NCBI GenBank assembly: GCA_002103075.1
Contig: DABG01000019.1
Coordinates: 18,575-82,574 of the forward strand
DNA: 64,000 nt
Direction of reading: 5' to 3'
DNA from: Candidatus Gastranaerophilales bacterium HUM_9
GTDB taxonomy: Bacteria; Cyanobacteriota; Vampirovibrionia; Gastranaerophilales; Gastranaerophilaceae
Shown here piece after piece: positions 44,275 to 52,958 of this stretch. Position numbers and translations under genes: made by a program. Numbering within the stretch: the first letter of the stretch is position 1; each line of letters begins with the position of its first letter. The notes under the pieces were generated by a model. That model saw nothing but the letters and a program-made list of their open reading frames with translations, was not told where the DNA came from and made no database searches.

Positions 44275-44934
44275 ATGCAAGCAAGACGTGCAGCAAGAGA
44301 ATTAGCTCTTATATTATTTTCACAATTTGATAAGAATATAACAGAATATTCAGAAAAAGATTTTGAAGAAATAATGTTAAAATCAGTAAGATTGTTGTCA
44401 AACAATTCTAGTGAGGAATTAAAAACAGCAGTTGGTACATTGATTGATATGAAGGATTATATAGATACTTATGAAGCTGATGCTCCAGAAAATTTAGAAA
44501 GACCTATTGGGGTTAAAAATTTACCTGTAGCTATCCCTACAACTGCTGATATGAGTGAAAAAATCTCTACATTATTAGATATTACAGAAAAAGCAGTTTT
44601 TGCATTAGAAATTGCAGAATTTGCACTTCTTGAATCTCAAAGTGAAGTTCAGGAATATGTGGTTAAGATAGCAAAAACATTTAAAGAAAATTACGAAAAA
44701 ATAGATGAAGAAATCCAAAAATATTCTAATGGTTGGGATATCAGCCGTTTAGTAAAAATGGATAAAGATATTTTAAGAATTGCAATTGTTGAACTTTTAT
44801 TCATTAAAGAAGCACCTATGAAGGTTGTTGTTGATGAAGCATTAGAACTTGCTAAGAAATATTCAACAGATGAAAGCTCTGCTTTTGTAAACGGTGTATT
44901 GGCAAAGGTTATCGTAGAAAACGGACTTAACTAA
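44275..44934 (+). CDS. nusB: Transcription antitermination factor NusB, long form
   Basis: 219 residues, about 70 more than E. coli NusB. ARRAARELALILFSQFD at the start and the C-terminal WDISRLVKMDKDILRIAIVE, VVVDEALELAKKYSTDESSA and FVNGVLAKV are diagnostic. The extra length is an internal charged segment (about 60-125), as in cyanobacterial NusB. It binds boxA RNA with S10 in rRNA antitermination. It overlaps ftsY by 1 nt (TAATG). Confidence 0.93.
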   Translation: MQARRAARELALILFSQFDKNITEYSEKDFEEIMLKSVRLLSNNSSEELKTAVGTLIDMKDYIDTYEADAPENLERPIGVKNLPVAIPTTADMSEKISTLLDITEKAVFALEIAEFALLESQSEVQEYVVKIAKTFKENYEKIDEEIQKYSNGWDISRLVKMDKDILRIAIVELLFIKEAPMKVVVDEALELAKKYSTDESSAFVNGVLAKVIVENGLN

Positions 44935-45857
44935 TGTTTGGGATTTTTTCAAAAATATCTAATAAAATTGATGACTTAAAACAGGTTGTTTCAAAGACTA
45001 CTCAGTCTTTGGTTGACAATGTGGTTGACACTGTTTCATCTGAAGAAGAATTTTCAGAGTTTGTTTTAGAAGATATGGAGGATATGTTAATAAGTGCAGA
45101 TTTGGGTGTTGATTATACCTCTGAACTTGTTGATAAATTAAGAAATCAAACAAAGATAAAGCCATCGGAAGTAAAAAAATATTTGAAATCAGAATTTACA
45201 AAGACTTTGTCAGAAGCCGGTTCAAATGTTCTTAATTATGTTGATGGCGAATTAAATATTTACTTTATTTGTGGGGTTAATGGTGCTGGTAAAACTACTT
45301 TGATAGGAAAATTAGCTCACAAATTTAAGAATAATGGTAAAAGGGTTTTAATTGCAGCAGCTGATACATTTAGAGCTGCAGCAGAAGAACAACTTGATAT
45401 TTGGTCAAAAAGAGCAGGTGCTGATATCGTTCGTCATGATAAGGCGGACCCTGCATCTGTTGTTTATGAGGCTATTCAAAAAGCTAATGCTGAAAAATAT
45501 GATGTTGTACTTGTTGATACCGCAGGTAGACTTCAAAACAAGTTTAATCTTATGGAAGAATTATCTAAGATTAAAGGTGTTATAAATAAATTAGCACCTG
45601 ATAATTTGAGAGAATGTATGTTGGTTCTTGATGCAAACACTGGACAAAACGGTTTGCAACAAGCAAAAGTGTTCAAAGACTCTGTTGATTTGACGTCTGT
45701 TGCTTTGACAAAGCTAGATGGTTCAGCAAAGGGTGCAATTATACTTGCAATAGCGAAAGAATTTTCTTTGCCTATAAAACTTATAGGTGTGGGTGAAAAA
45801 ATGACTGATTTACAAGAATTCAACTCTGACGATTTTATTAATGCGTTATTTGAATAA
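44934..45857 (+). CDS. ftsY: Signal recognition particle receptor FtsY
   Basis: 307 residues: NG domains only, with a short amphipathic N-terminus (FGIFSKISNKIDDLKQVV) in place of the long acidic A domain. GTPase motifs are CGVNGAGKTTLIGKLA (G1), AADTFRAAAEEQL, DTAGRLQ (G3) and TKLDGSAKG (G4). It docks SRP-ribosome complexes at the membrane. Cotranscribed with nusB. Confidence 0.95.
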   Translation: MFGIFSKISNKIDDLKQVVSKTTQSLVDNVVDTVSSEEEFSEFVLEDMEDMLISADLGVDYTSELVDKLRNQTKIKPSEVKKYLKSEFTKTLSEAGSNVLNYVDGELNIYFICGVNGAGKTTLIGKLAHKFKNNGKRVLIAAADTFRAAAEEQLDIWSKRAGADIVRHDKADPASVVYEAIQKANAEKYDVVLVDTAGRLQNKFNLMEELSKIKGVINKLAPDNLRECMLVLDANTGQNGLQQAKVFKDSVDLTSVALTKLDGSAKGAIILAIAKEFSLPIKLIGVGEKMTDLQEFNSDDFINALFE

Positions 45858-45926
45858 TTGTATTATTTAACATATTGATTTATTTATGATAAAATAATTT
45901 TACTTTAGATTTATTTGGGGGAATGT

Positions 45927-46742
45927 ATGACTTTAGAATTAGAAAATAAACAAGGTTTGATAGCTGGAGATGGTTTGTTGCCTGTGAAAATGGCTCAACA
46001 CGCTAAAGAAAATGGTTTTGATGTAGTTGCAATTTCGTTGTCTTCAGATAACTATAAAGAGTTAAAAAAATATTGTTCTAAAGTTTATTCTTGTTCTCCA
46101 GGACAAGCTAAAAAGATTGAGAAAATTCTTGTTGATGAAAATATTCATCAATTGACTTTTTTAGGCAAGGTAAATAAAAGAATTTTAGTTAAACGCCCTC
46201 AATTTGATGCTAAAGCTATCGAATTTTTGAAAAATGCTGTTAGATTAAATGATGACAAAGTTATGTTAATGATTATTGATGAACTTGAATCAATCGGTGT
46301 AACTGTATTAGATCAAACCATTTTTATTAAGAATTTAATGATTCCATCAGGTGTTTTAGGTAAAGTTCAACCGACTCAAGCACAAATTGATGATGTTAAT
46401 TATGGTTATTGGTTGGCAAAAGAAACCGGTAAACTTGATATTGGTCAATCTGTTGTAATCAAAGACAAGATGATTATGGCTGTTGAAGCTATTGAAGGTA
46501 CTGATAAATGTATTAGACGTGGTTGTAAACTTGCTAAGAAAGATGCTTGTATTATTAAAACTGCTAAGCCAAAACAAGATAAAAGATTTGACATTCCTGC
46601 AATTGGTTTGAAAACTTTGAAAACTATGAACAGATATAAAGCTAAATTGATTGCGGTGGAAGCTAATGAAACTATTATTGTTGATCAAGCAAAAACTATT
46701 GAATATGCTGATAAACACGGCATTGTGATTATGGCGGTATAA
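45927..46742 (+). CDS. lpxI: UDP-2,3-diacylglucosamine pyrophosphatase LpxI
   Basis: 271 residues from ATG 45927 behind GGGGGA. QGLIAGDGLLPVKMAQHAKE, FLGKVNKRIL and VIKDKMIMAVEAIEGTDKCI match LpxI (DUF1009), which replaces LpxH in many bacteria and yields lipid X. It overlaps lpxB by 1 nt. Its presence shows lipid A synthesis and thus an outer membrane. Confidence 0.94.
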   Translation: MTLELENKQGLIAGDGLLPVKMAQHAKENGFDVVAISLSSDNYKELKKYCSKVYSCSPGQAKKIEKILVDENIHQLTFLGKVNKRILVKRPQFDAKAIEFLKNAVRLNDDKVMLMIIDELESIGVTVLDQTIFIKNLMIPSGVLGKVQPTQAQIDDVNYGYWLAKETGKLDIGQSVVIKDKMIMAVEAIEGTDKCIRRGCKLAKKDACIIKTAKPKQDKRFDIPAIGLKTLKTMNRYKAKLIAVEANETIIVDQAKTIEYADKHGIVIMAV

Positions 46743-47863
46743 TGAAAAAATTATTTATAATAACAGGCGAGTACTCAGGTAGTATTCATGCAACAAAGGT
46801 TGTTGAGTGCTTAAAAGAACAAAATTCTGACCTTCAGATTGAAGGTATTGGAGATAAAAATTTAGAAAATGCAGGAGTAAAACTCTTTGCAGATCATTCT
46901 AAAATGTCAGCAGTTGGCTTGAATTTTAGCATTTTATTTAATCATATTATGTTGGGGAAAAGAGTTGTTGATTATTTAACAAAAGAATACAAACCTGATA
47001 TGGTTTTGTTAATCGATTATGGTGCTTTTAATACAAAAGTTGCAGGATTTTTAAAAAAAGCCGGAATAAAAGTTTTTTATTATATTCCACCACAAGTTTG
47101 GGCAACAAGAAAACATAGAATTAAAGAGTTAAAGAAAAATGTGGACAAGGTTTTATGTATATTTCCATTTGAAGTAGAACTTTATAAAAGTTACGGAATA
47201 GATGTGCATTATTGTGGGCACCCACTTGTAAAACAACTTCCAGAGAAAGCAAATCGTGATGCATTTTTTGAAAAATATGGAATTGATAGGGATAAAAAAC
47301 TTGTTTCAATTTTCCCTGGGTCAAGGTCTTTTGAATTGAAGTATTTGATGAAAACTTTTATTAAATCTGCAAAAATACTTAAGAAATCACATCCTGATAT
47401 ACAGTTTTTAATTTCACATGCACCGAATTTATCAGATGAAGTGTATAACAAATATCTTGGTAATGACGATACTTTTAAGGTTATAAAAGGAGATAATCAT
47501 GCACTTTTGAGTGTGTCTGATGCTTTAATCTTGGCATCTGGTACGGTTGCACTTGAGGCAGCTTTGTATGAAGTTCCTATGATTATTTCTTATAAGGGGC
47601 CAGAGCTATTTTATTGGATTTATTTGTTGGTGAGATGTATTTCAAGGGTAGCACTTCCAAATATTATTTTGGATAAGACTGTTGTACCTGAATTAGTGCA
47701 ACATAAATCTAATCCAAAGATGATTTCATCAGAAATAGAAAAACTTTTGTATGACGAAGAATATAGAAATAACCATATTGCTGGATTATCACAGGTAAAA
47801 GAAAAACTTTCTGATAAGTATTCAGCTCAAGAAGTTGCAAATATTATTCTAGAAAATATTTAA
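46742..47863 (+). CDS. lpxB: Lipid A disaccharide synthase
   Basis: 373 residues, GT19 family. ITGEYSGSIHATKVVE, YYIPPQVWATRKHRIKELKK, YCGHPLV, SIFPGSRSFELKYL and LILASGTVALEAALYEVPM are the standard blocks. It joins UDP-diacylglucosamine and lipid X. It directly follows lpxI with TAATG coupling. Confidence 0.95.
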   Translation: MKKLFIITGEYSGSIHATKVVECLKEQNSDLQIEGIGDKNLENAGVKLFADHSKMSAVGLNFSILFNHIMLGKRVVDYLTKEYKPDMVLLIDYGAFNTKVAGFLKKAGIKVFYYIPPQVWATRKHRIKELKKNVDKVLCIFPFEVELYKSYGIDVHYCGHPLVKQLPEKANRDAFFEKYGIDRDKKLVSIFPGSRSFELKYLMKTFIKSAKILKKSHPDIQFLISHAPNLSDEVYNKYLGNDDTFKVIKGDNHALLSVSDALILASGTVALEAALYEVPMIISYKGPELFYWIYLLVRCISRVALPNIILDKTVVPELVQHKSNPKMISSEIEKLLYDEEYRNNHIAGLSQVKEKLSDKYSAQEVANIILENI

Positions 47864-47908
47864 GTTTGGTATAAAATTTGATTTCTTAATAAAACATGTA
47901 TAGAATGT

Positions 47909-47962
47909 TATTGTAAAGTATATTCTGATATGTAACGAAATTAATCTTAATACTTTACAATA
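47909..47962. promoter_or_regulatory. 13-bp inverted repeat before the unknown gene at 48001
   Basis: TATTGTAAAGTAT (47909-47921) and its exact complement (47950-47962), 28 nt apart. No T-tract follows, so it is not a terminator for lpxB. It may be a dimer or paired operator. Confidence 0.5.
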
Positions 47963-48000
47963 TAGTGTATTTAGTTATAAAATTCTAACAGGAGTAGAAT

Positions 48001-48648
48001 GTGGTTAACGGATACGAGAATTTTGACAATACAGAAATGCATTTAAGAAAAGACTCTCTTATACAAGAAAGAGTTGGACTTGTTTCTACACATATGTATA
48101 AACAGTTTTTAGAGTATCAAAATGCGACAGTGAATACTTCTGAAATCTTCAATGAAATAATAGTTTCTTTGAAACCTATTATGGAGTCTTTAAAAAAATC
48201 TTTTGCATCAAGAGGAATAACCACACAGAATATTCATTATGAATACGACCCACAAAAAACTATCATAACTATTACAATTTTGTGGTATACATTTAGTTTA
48301 ACAACTCGTTGTAATTATGAACCACAAGCCTTGTATAGAGGCGATTCAAAACCTCCTATGTTTTCTGGCAGAATTATGGCTATTAAGGGTAATTACGCTG
48401 ATGTTATAAAAGGTGCAGAGGATAAAAACGATTGTTTAGGTAAATTGTTGGATAGCGAGATTGCATCACTTTATGTGCCATCTGATAAAATGCAATCATC
48501 TATCTTTAAGATTAGACATTTATCAAATAGAGAGTTGTTCCTGAACAATCAAGATGCTGCAAGAGAATTTATATTAAAAATAATAGAAATAGTTTGTGGT
48601 GGTGGTGTTTACCATGAGGAAGGCTCTAGAACAGGGTTTAATATGTAA
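48001..48648 (+). CDS. Hypothetical protein of unknown function
   Basis: 215 residues from a GTG start with an excellent AGGAG at the right distance, so the start is credible. No signal peptide or membrane helix. The first 60 residues are helical, then there are beta strands (KTIITITILWYTFSLTTRC, FSGRIMAIKGNYADVI) and a final helix (DAAREFILKIIEIVCGG). I do not recognise the family. It stands alone between lpxB and the L10 leader, with a 13-bp inverted repeat upstream that suggests regulation. Confidence 0.75.
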   Translation: MVNGYENFDNTEMHLRKDSLIQERVGLVSTHMYKQFLEYQNATVNTSEIFNEIIVSLKPIMESLKKSFASRGITTQNIHYEYDPQKTIITITILWYTFSLTTRCNYEPQALYRGDSKPPMFSGRIMAIKGNYADVIKGAEDKNDCLGKLLDSEIASLYVPSDKMQSSIFKIRHLSNRELFLNNQDAAREFILKIIEIVCGGGVYHEEGSRTGFNM

Positions 48649-48732
48649 AAGTATTAAGAAATTTGAAAGTTTTTATAAAAAATATTAGCCAACTAGTTGA
48701 TTTTTAATCTTTATTTGATATTATAAAAGCAA

Positions 48733-48930
48733 TGAACCGCAGACAGTTAGTTATGTTGGTGGTGATACAAGGTGTGAGTCCTTGTCGTAGATGAGAACTT
48801 CTGGCTCTCAGACCATCAGTATTATAAAAGGAATGGCCCGACTAACCTAGGTTACACAAGTCGAAATATATTAATAGTATTTTATGTGTAAGATTTTGCG
48901 GTTAAAGGATTCGTAAAATCTTTTTTATTT
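48733..48930 (+). ncRNA. Ribosomal protein L10 leader with attenuator
   Basis: The stretch beginning GAACCGCAGACAGTTAG, with AAGGTGTGAGTCCTTGTCG further on and GGCCCGACTAACC after it, has the sequence pattern of the L10 leader, bound by L10(L12)4 to repress its own operon. It ends in a hairpin (AAGATTTTGCG 48890-48900, CGTAAAATCTT 48912-48922) with a T-tract, i.e. a terminator. It fills most of the 341-nt gap before rplJ. Confidence 0.85.
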
Positions 48931-48989
48931 TGCGAAAAATAGGTCGATAAGAGGAAACTCAAAAAAAAGTAAACAAAGGAGCAAACAGA

Positions 48990-49511
48990 ATGTCAACAAA
49001 AGCTTTTAAGAGTGATAAAATAGCTCAAATCAAAGAAAAAGTTGAAAAAGCGCAAGTTGCTATTGTTACAGAATATCAAGGTATGTCAGTAGAAGACATT
49101 ACTAACCTTAGACGTGCACTTCAAAAAGAAGACGGCGACTATATGGTAACAAAAAATACATTAGCAAAAATTGCCGTAAAAGGTACAGAATATGAACTTT
49201 TGACAGACTTGTTAACTGGTCCTATTGCTATTGCATTTGGTTATGATGACCAAGTAATGCCAGCAAAAGCATTAGCTAAGTTTATCAAAGAAACTGAAAA
49301 AGGTAAAATTGTAGGTGCTGTTTTAGATGGAAAATTATTATCAGCAGAAGAAGCAAAAGCTCTTGCAGCTCTTCCATCAAAACATGAAATCTACGCAAAG
49401 ATGCTTGGTTGTATCAATTCACCTGCATCTGGTATCGCAAACTCTATCAATGCAGTTATGTCTCAATTAACAAGAACTATGGCTGCTGTTAGAGATCAAA
49501 AAACTGCTTAG
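48990..49511 (+). CDS. rplJ: Large ribosomal subunit protein L10 (uL10)
   Basis: 173 residues, full length. KVEKAQVAIVTEYQGMSVED, LRRALQKEDGDYMVTKNTLA and LTGPIAIAFG are family blocks; the C-terminal helix that binds L7/L12 dimers follows residue 135. AAAGGAGC precedes the ATG. Controlled by the leader upstream. rplK and rplA are not adjacent here, whereas they usually precede rplJ. Confidence 0.97.
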   Translation: MSTKAFKSDKIAQIKEKVEKAQVAIVTEYQGMSVEDITNLRRALQKEDGDYMVTKNTLAKIAVKGTEYELLTDLLTGPIAIAFGYDDQVMPAKALAKFIKETEKGKIVGAVLDGKLLSAEEAKALAALPSKHEIYAKMLGCINSPASGIANSINAVMSQLTRTMAAVRDQKTA

Positions 49512-49604
49512 TTCAATGTTATAAGTCTAGATAAATATCTATGCAGATAATATAGCAAAGCAAACAGTATTAGAATAAAATAAAAATAAATAAAGGAGAA
49601 AATC

Positions 49605-49979
49605 ATGAGTGTAGAAACTATTTTAGCAGAAATCGAAAAATTAACTTTATTAGAAGCTTCTGAATTAGTAAAAGCTATGGAAGAAAAATTTGGTGTATCA
49701 GCAGCAGCTCCAGTAGCAGTTGCAGCAGCTCCAGCAGCAGGTGCAGCAGATGCAGCTGCAGACGCTGACGCTGAAGTATCAGTTATCTTGGCTTCAGCTG
49801 GTGCTAACAAAGTTCAAGTATTGAAAGTTGTTAAAGACATCACTGGTCTTGGTTTGAAAGAAACTAAAGAATTAGTTGATGGTGCTCCAAAAGCTATCAA
49901 AGAAGGCATCAAGAAAGACGAAGCTGAAGAATTAAAGAAAAAATTAGAAGAAGTTGGCGCTACAGTAGAAATCAAGTAG
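49605..49979 (+). CDS. rplL: Large ribosomal subunit protein L7/L12 (bL12)
   Basis: 124 residues. The N-terminal dimerisation helix pair (ILAEIEKLTLLEASELVKAM), an Ala/Pro hinge of about 25 residues and the C-terminal domain (KVQVLKVVKDITGLGLKETK, LVDGAPKAIKEGI) are complete. AAAGGAG ribosome binding site. Followed by a terminator. Confidence 0.98.
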   Translation: MSVETILAEIEKLTLLEASELVKAMEEKFGVSAAAPVAVAAAPAAGAADAAADADAEVSVILASAGANKVQVLKVVKDITGLGLKETKELVDGAPKAIKEGIKKDEAEELKKKLEEVGATVEIK

Positions 49980-50008
49980 TCAATTCTTTAAATTTTTATT
50001 TAAGATTT

Positions 50009-50046
50009 AATCAGGTGGGTTTAATTATCCACCTGATTTTATTTTG
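50009..50046 (+). terminator. Terminator of the rplJ-rplL operon
   Basis: AATCAGGTGG (50009-50018) pairs with CCACCTGATT (50029-50038), then TTATTTT. The stem also contains the end of a small leftward ORF. Confidence 0.88.
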
Positions 50047-50183
50047 TATCGTAAAACTTTGTCAGGGTTATATCTTGAAAGTATTTTTAATAAAGATTTG
50101 AATTTGATATGCTTTCTCTCTTTTTCAAATATGTTTGTTATACATGTGATACTTTTTAATCTCCTCAATAATTCTGTTTTCAT
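50025..50183 (-). CDS. Possible 52-residue basic small protein
   Basis: An ATG at 50183 with TTAGGAAA at good distance opens a 52-codon frame ending in the loop of the rplL terminator. The product is strongly basic (MKTELLRRLKSITC start, FEKERKHIKFKSLLKILSRY middle), with two amphipathic helices and no homologue I recognise. A 9-bp inverted repeat lies 12 nt upstream. The credible ribosome binding site and operator-like repeat argue for a gene; the short length argues for caution. Confidence 0.4.
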   Translation of the reverse strand: MKTELLRRLKSITCITNIFEKERKHIKFKSLLKILSRYNPDKVLRYKIKSGG

Positions 50184-50194
50184 AAAAATTTCCT

Positions 50195-50221
50195 AACATA
50201 ATATCTTTCACGTATTATGTT
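50195..50221 (-). promoter_or_regulatory. Inverted repeat upstream of the small ORF
   Basis: AACATAATA and TATTATGTT, perfectly complementary, 9 nt apart. It could be an operator or an RNA hairpin in the 5' leader of the 52-residue ORF. Confidence 0.45.
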
Positions 50222-50254
50222 TTAATGATATTTTTTATGAATTCAAGGAATTTA

Positions 50255-51091
50255 TTAAACTAGTGAAACACCATCTGGGATAAACTTTAAATCTGTCTTA
50301 ACCCAGTAACCGTCTAGATTTTGAATGGTGTTATCTAATGTGAAGTAAGTTGAACCAGAACCTGACATGATTGCATGTGGATAATGTTTTTTGATTTTTT
50401 GTAACTCTTTATAATCATTAAAAACTGCAGTTTCTAAGTCGTTATATAGAAATTGACTTAGGTCTGTTCCTATCTTTATTGCATCAATCATCTTTGAGGT
50501 CATGTCGTAATTTGGTTTGTTTTCTAGCTGTGAATATTTTGTATAAGCCTCTTTTGCACTTATCCCAAGATTTATAGGTTTTATAAGCGATACAGAAGAT
50601 TCTCTAAACGGAAGTTTTGAAACATCTTCACCACGTTTTGTTGCTAACAAACAACCACCTTCTAGGCATACGTTTAAATCTGAACCCAGTGTTTCACATA
50701 GAGTATGAAGTTCTTTTTTTGAAAGTGGTTCATTGAATAATTTGTTTAAACCAAATAGAGTGCCGGCTGCGTTTGTGCTTCCGCCAGCTAATCCAGCTGA
50801 TACAGGTATATTTTTTTCTATATGTATTTTTATATTACCTGTTAGTTTTGTTGTGTCGAAAAATAGTTTTGCAGCTTTATAAACAAGGTTCTTTTCGTTA
50901 TAAGGAATTTCATTACTTGTTCCTGTTAAAACTATTGAAACTTCGTTTGAGTCTGTTAAATCAAAGGTTAAGTAATCATACAAATCAATAAGTTGCATAA
51001 TACTTTGGATATTATGAAATCCGTCTTCTCGTTTGTTTAAAATTTCTAATGTAAGATTTATTTTTGCAGGTGTTTTAACCTTGAGTTGCAT
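50255..51091 (-). CDS. ispE: 4-diphosphocytidyl-2-C-methyl-D-erythritol kinase
   Basis: 278 residues, GHMP kinase. KTPAKINLTLEIL at the start, PVSAGLAGGSTNAAGTLFGL as the ATP loop and HAIMSGSGSTYF at the end are canonical. It phosphorylates CDP-ME in the MEP isoprenoid pathway. Its start lies 17 nt inside rsmA, so the pair is coupled, a common arrangement. Confidence 0.95.
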   Translation of the reverse strand: MQLKVKTPAKINLTLEILNKREDGFHNIQSIMQLIDLYDYLTFDLTDSNEVSIVLTGTSNEIPYNEKNLVYKAAKLFFDTTKLTGNIKIHIEKNIPVSAGLAGGSTNAAGTLFGLNKLFNEPLSKKELHTLCETLGSDLNVCLEGGCLLATKRGEDVSKLPFRESSVSLIKPINLGISAKEAYTKYSQLENKPNYDMTSKMIDAIKIGTDLSQFLYNDLETAVFNDYKELQKIKKHYPHAIMSGSGSTYFTLDNTIQNLDGYWVKTDLKFIPDGVSLV

Positions 51092-51923
51092 TTTTTAACT
51101 CCTCTGATAATTCCCCAAACTTAGATATTGAAAGTGATTCCCCTCTTGTGTTTTCGTTTATTCCAAGTTTGTTCAATGTTTCTTTAACGATTTCTTTATC
51201 AAAACAATTATTTATCAAGCAGTTTTTGATATTTTTTCTGCGTTGAGAAAACCCTGCTTTTAAGACTCTCCTAAAGAATGAGTAGTCTGATAGTTCTAAT
51301 AATGGTTTATCTTTTACGTTTAGTTTAACGATTGCAGATGTAACTTTTGGTGCTGGATAGAATGATTTTCTTCCAACTATTCGCATAATTTCACAATCAG
51401 TCCAGAATTGTGAAAGGATAGTTAATAATCCATATTGTTTCGAAGGACTTTTTTCTGTTGCAACCATTCTTCTAGCTACTTCTTCTTGTACCATTAGTAC
51501 AATTTCAGAAATTGAGTTTCTGTTTTTATTTGTTAAATCGTCAATTTCACCTAGTAAATGTGAGATTATCGGAGCTGTTATATAGTATGGAATATTTGCA
51601 ACGATTTTTACTTTTTCGCCTGAAGTTAGTGCTGAAATATCTGTTTTAAGAATATCATTATGAATGATTTCTAGGTTGTCGCAGTCTAATTTTTTTAGTT
51701 CTTCAATAGCTTCTTCGTCAAGTTCAATCGCTATAACCTTTTTTGCGTGTTTAACGAGTTGTTCGGTTACGAAACCAACCCCTGGACCAATTTCAATAAC
51801 GGTATCAGTAGGTGAGATATCTGCGTAATCAATGATATCTTCTATTACTTCACTATCTATCAAAAAATTCTGTCCTAGACGTTTTTTAGTTTTAAAATAT
51901 CTAGCTCGTTCAAAATAATTCAT
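51075..51923 (-). CDS. rsmA: 16S rRNA (adenine1518/1519-N6)-dimethyltransferase
   Basis: 282 residues. KKRLGQNFLIDSEVIEDI, VIEIGPGVGFVTEQLV, KVKIVANIPYYITAPII (NIPY catalytic) and SFYPAPKVTSAIVKL identify RsmA/KsgA. No Shine-Dalgarno is seen; TAAAAT (51930-51935, minus strand) ends 6 nt before the ATG, suggesting a leaderless message. The -35 is poor. Confidence 0.95.
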   Translation of the reverse strand: MNYFERARYFKTKKRLGQNFLIDSEVIEDIIDYADISPTDTVIEIGPGVGFVTEQLVKHAKKVIAIELDEEAIEELKKLDCDNLEIIHNDILKTDISALTSGEKVKIVANIPYYITAPIISHLLGEIDDLTNKNRNSISEIVLMVQEEVARRMVATEKSPSKQYGLLTILSQFWTDCEIMRIVGRKSFYPAPKVTSAIVKLNVKDKPLLELSDYSFFRRVLKAGFSQRRKNIKNCLINNCFDKEIVKETLNKLGINENTRGESLSISKFGELSEELKNATQG

Positions 51924-52013
51924 AAGTCTATTTTAATACAAACTTAATTAAAATGAAAAATTTTTGTAGAGATATTTTTGTGCTATTATTAAACAAGCTA
52001 GGAGGAATATAAA

Positions 52014-52949
52014 ATGGATTATACAAATTTAACAAAAGAACAATATCTAGAATTATGGAATAAACCATTAGATGAATTAATTGAAATTTCATCTAGTATA
52101 ACAAAAGCTAACTTTACAAATGAAATAGAATCTTGCAGTATTTTGAGTGCAAAAACAGGTGCTTGTTCAGAAAATTGTAAATATTGTGCACAAAGCCAAC
52201 ATAATCACGCAGAAATTGAATGTCACCCATTATTAGACGTTGAAACTGTTGTAAAGGCTGCGTTGAGTGCAAAAGAAAATGGTGCTACTAGATTTGGTAT
52301 TGTTACTTCAGGTAAAGCTCCTACAAAGAAAGAATTTGAAACTTTACTAGAAATGATTAGAGCTGTATCAGCGATAGAAGGATTGGAATGTTGTTTATCT
52401 TTAGGTATTCTTTCTGAAGAACAAGTTATTCAAATAAAAGAGGCTGGAGTAACTAGATTTAATCATAATATCAATACTTCAGAAAGATATTATAGTGAAA
52501 TTTGTTCTACGCACAAGTTTGAAGACAGATTGAACACTGTTAAATTATTAAGAAAACACGGCATAGATGTGTGTTGTGGTGTTATCTTGGGTATGGGCGA
52601 AACTGTTGAAGATAGAATTGATATGGCATTTACTTTGAGAGAAGTAAAACCAGCAACAGTTCCGATTAATGTTTTGAACCCTATTAAAGGTACACCATTA
52701 GAAGATTATATTGATAAGATTTCAGAAGAAGATATTTTGAAATCAATTTGTTTATTTAGAATGATTTTACCTCATACTTTACTTAAATATGCAGGTGGAA
52801 GAACGTTGAGATTGTCTAGAGAGAACCAAAAATTAGGTTTGATAGCGGGTATCAATTCAATGATGGTTGGAAACTATTTAACGACAAAAGGTTCTGATAT
52901 GGAAGACGATAGAAAAATGCTAAAAGAAGTTGACTTGGTAATGGTGTAA
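52014..52949 (+). CDS. bioB: Biotin synthase
   Basis: 311 residues, radical SAM enzyme. The cluster motif is CSENCKYCAQSQ, and VPINVLNPIKGTPLED and LPHTLLKYAGGR (with the conserved Arg) are standard BioB. It inserts sulfur into dethiobiotin. AGGAGG ribosome binding site. It is about 8 kb from bioF-bioG-bioC and followed at 9 nt by a ROK kinase. Confidence 0.96.
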   Translation: MDYTNLTKEQYLELWNKPLDELIEISSSITKANFTNEIESCSILSAKTGACSENCKYCAQSQHNHAEIECHPLLDVETVVKAALSAKENGATRFGIVTSGKAPTKKEFETLLEMIRAVSAIEGLECCLSLGILSEEQVIQIKEAGVTRFNHNINTSERYYSEICSTHKFEDRLNTVKLLRKHGIDVCCGVILGMGETVEDRIDMAFTLREVKPATVPINVLNPIKGTPLEDYIDKISEEDILKSICLFRMILPHTLLKYAGGRTLRLSRENQKLGLIAGINSMMVGNYLTTKGSDMEDDRKMLKEVDLVMV

Positions 52950-52958
52950 GGAGAGAAT

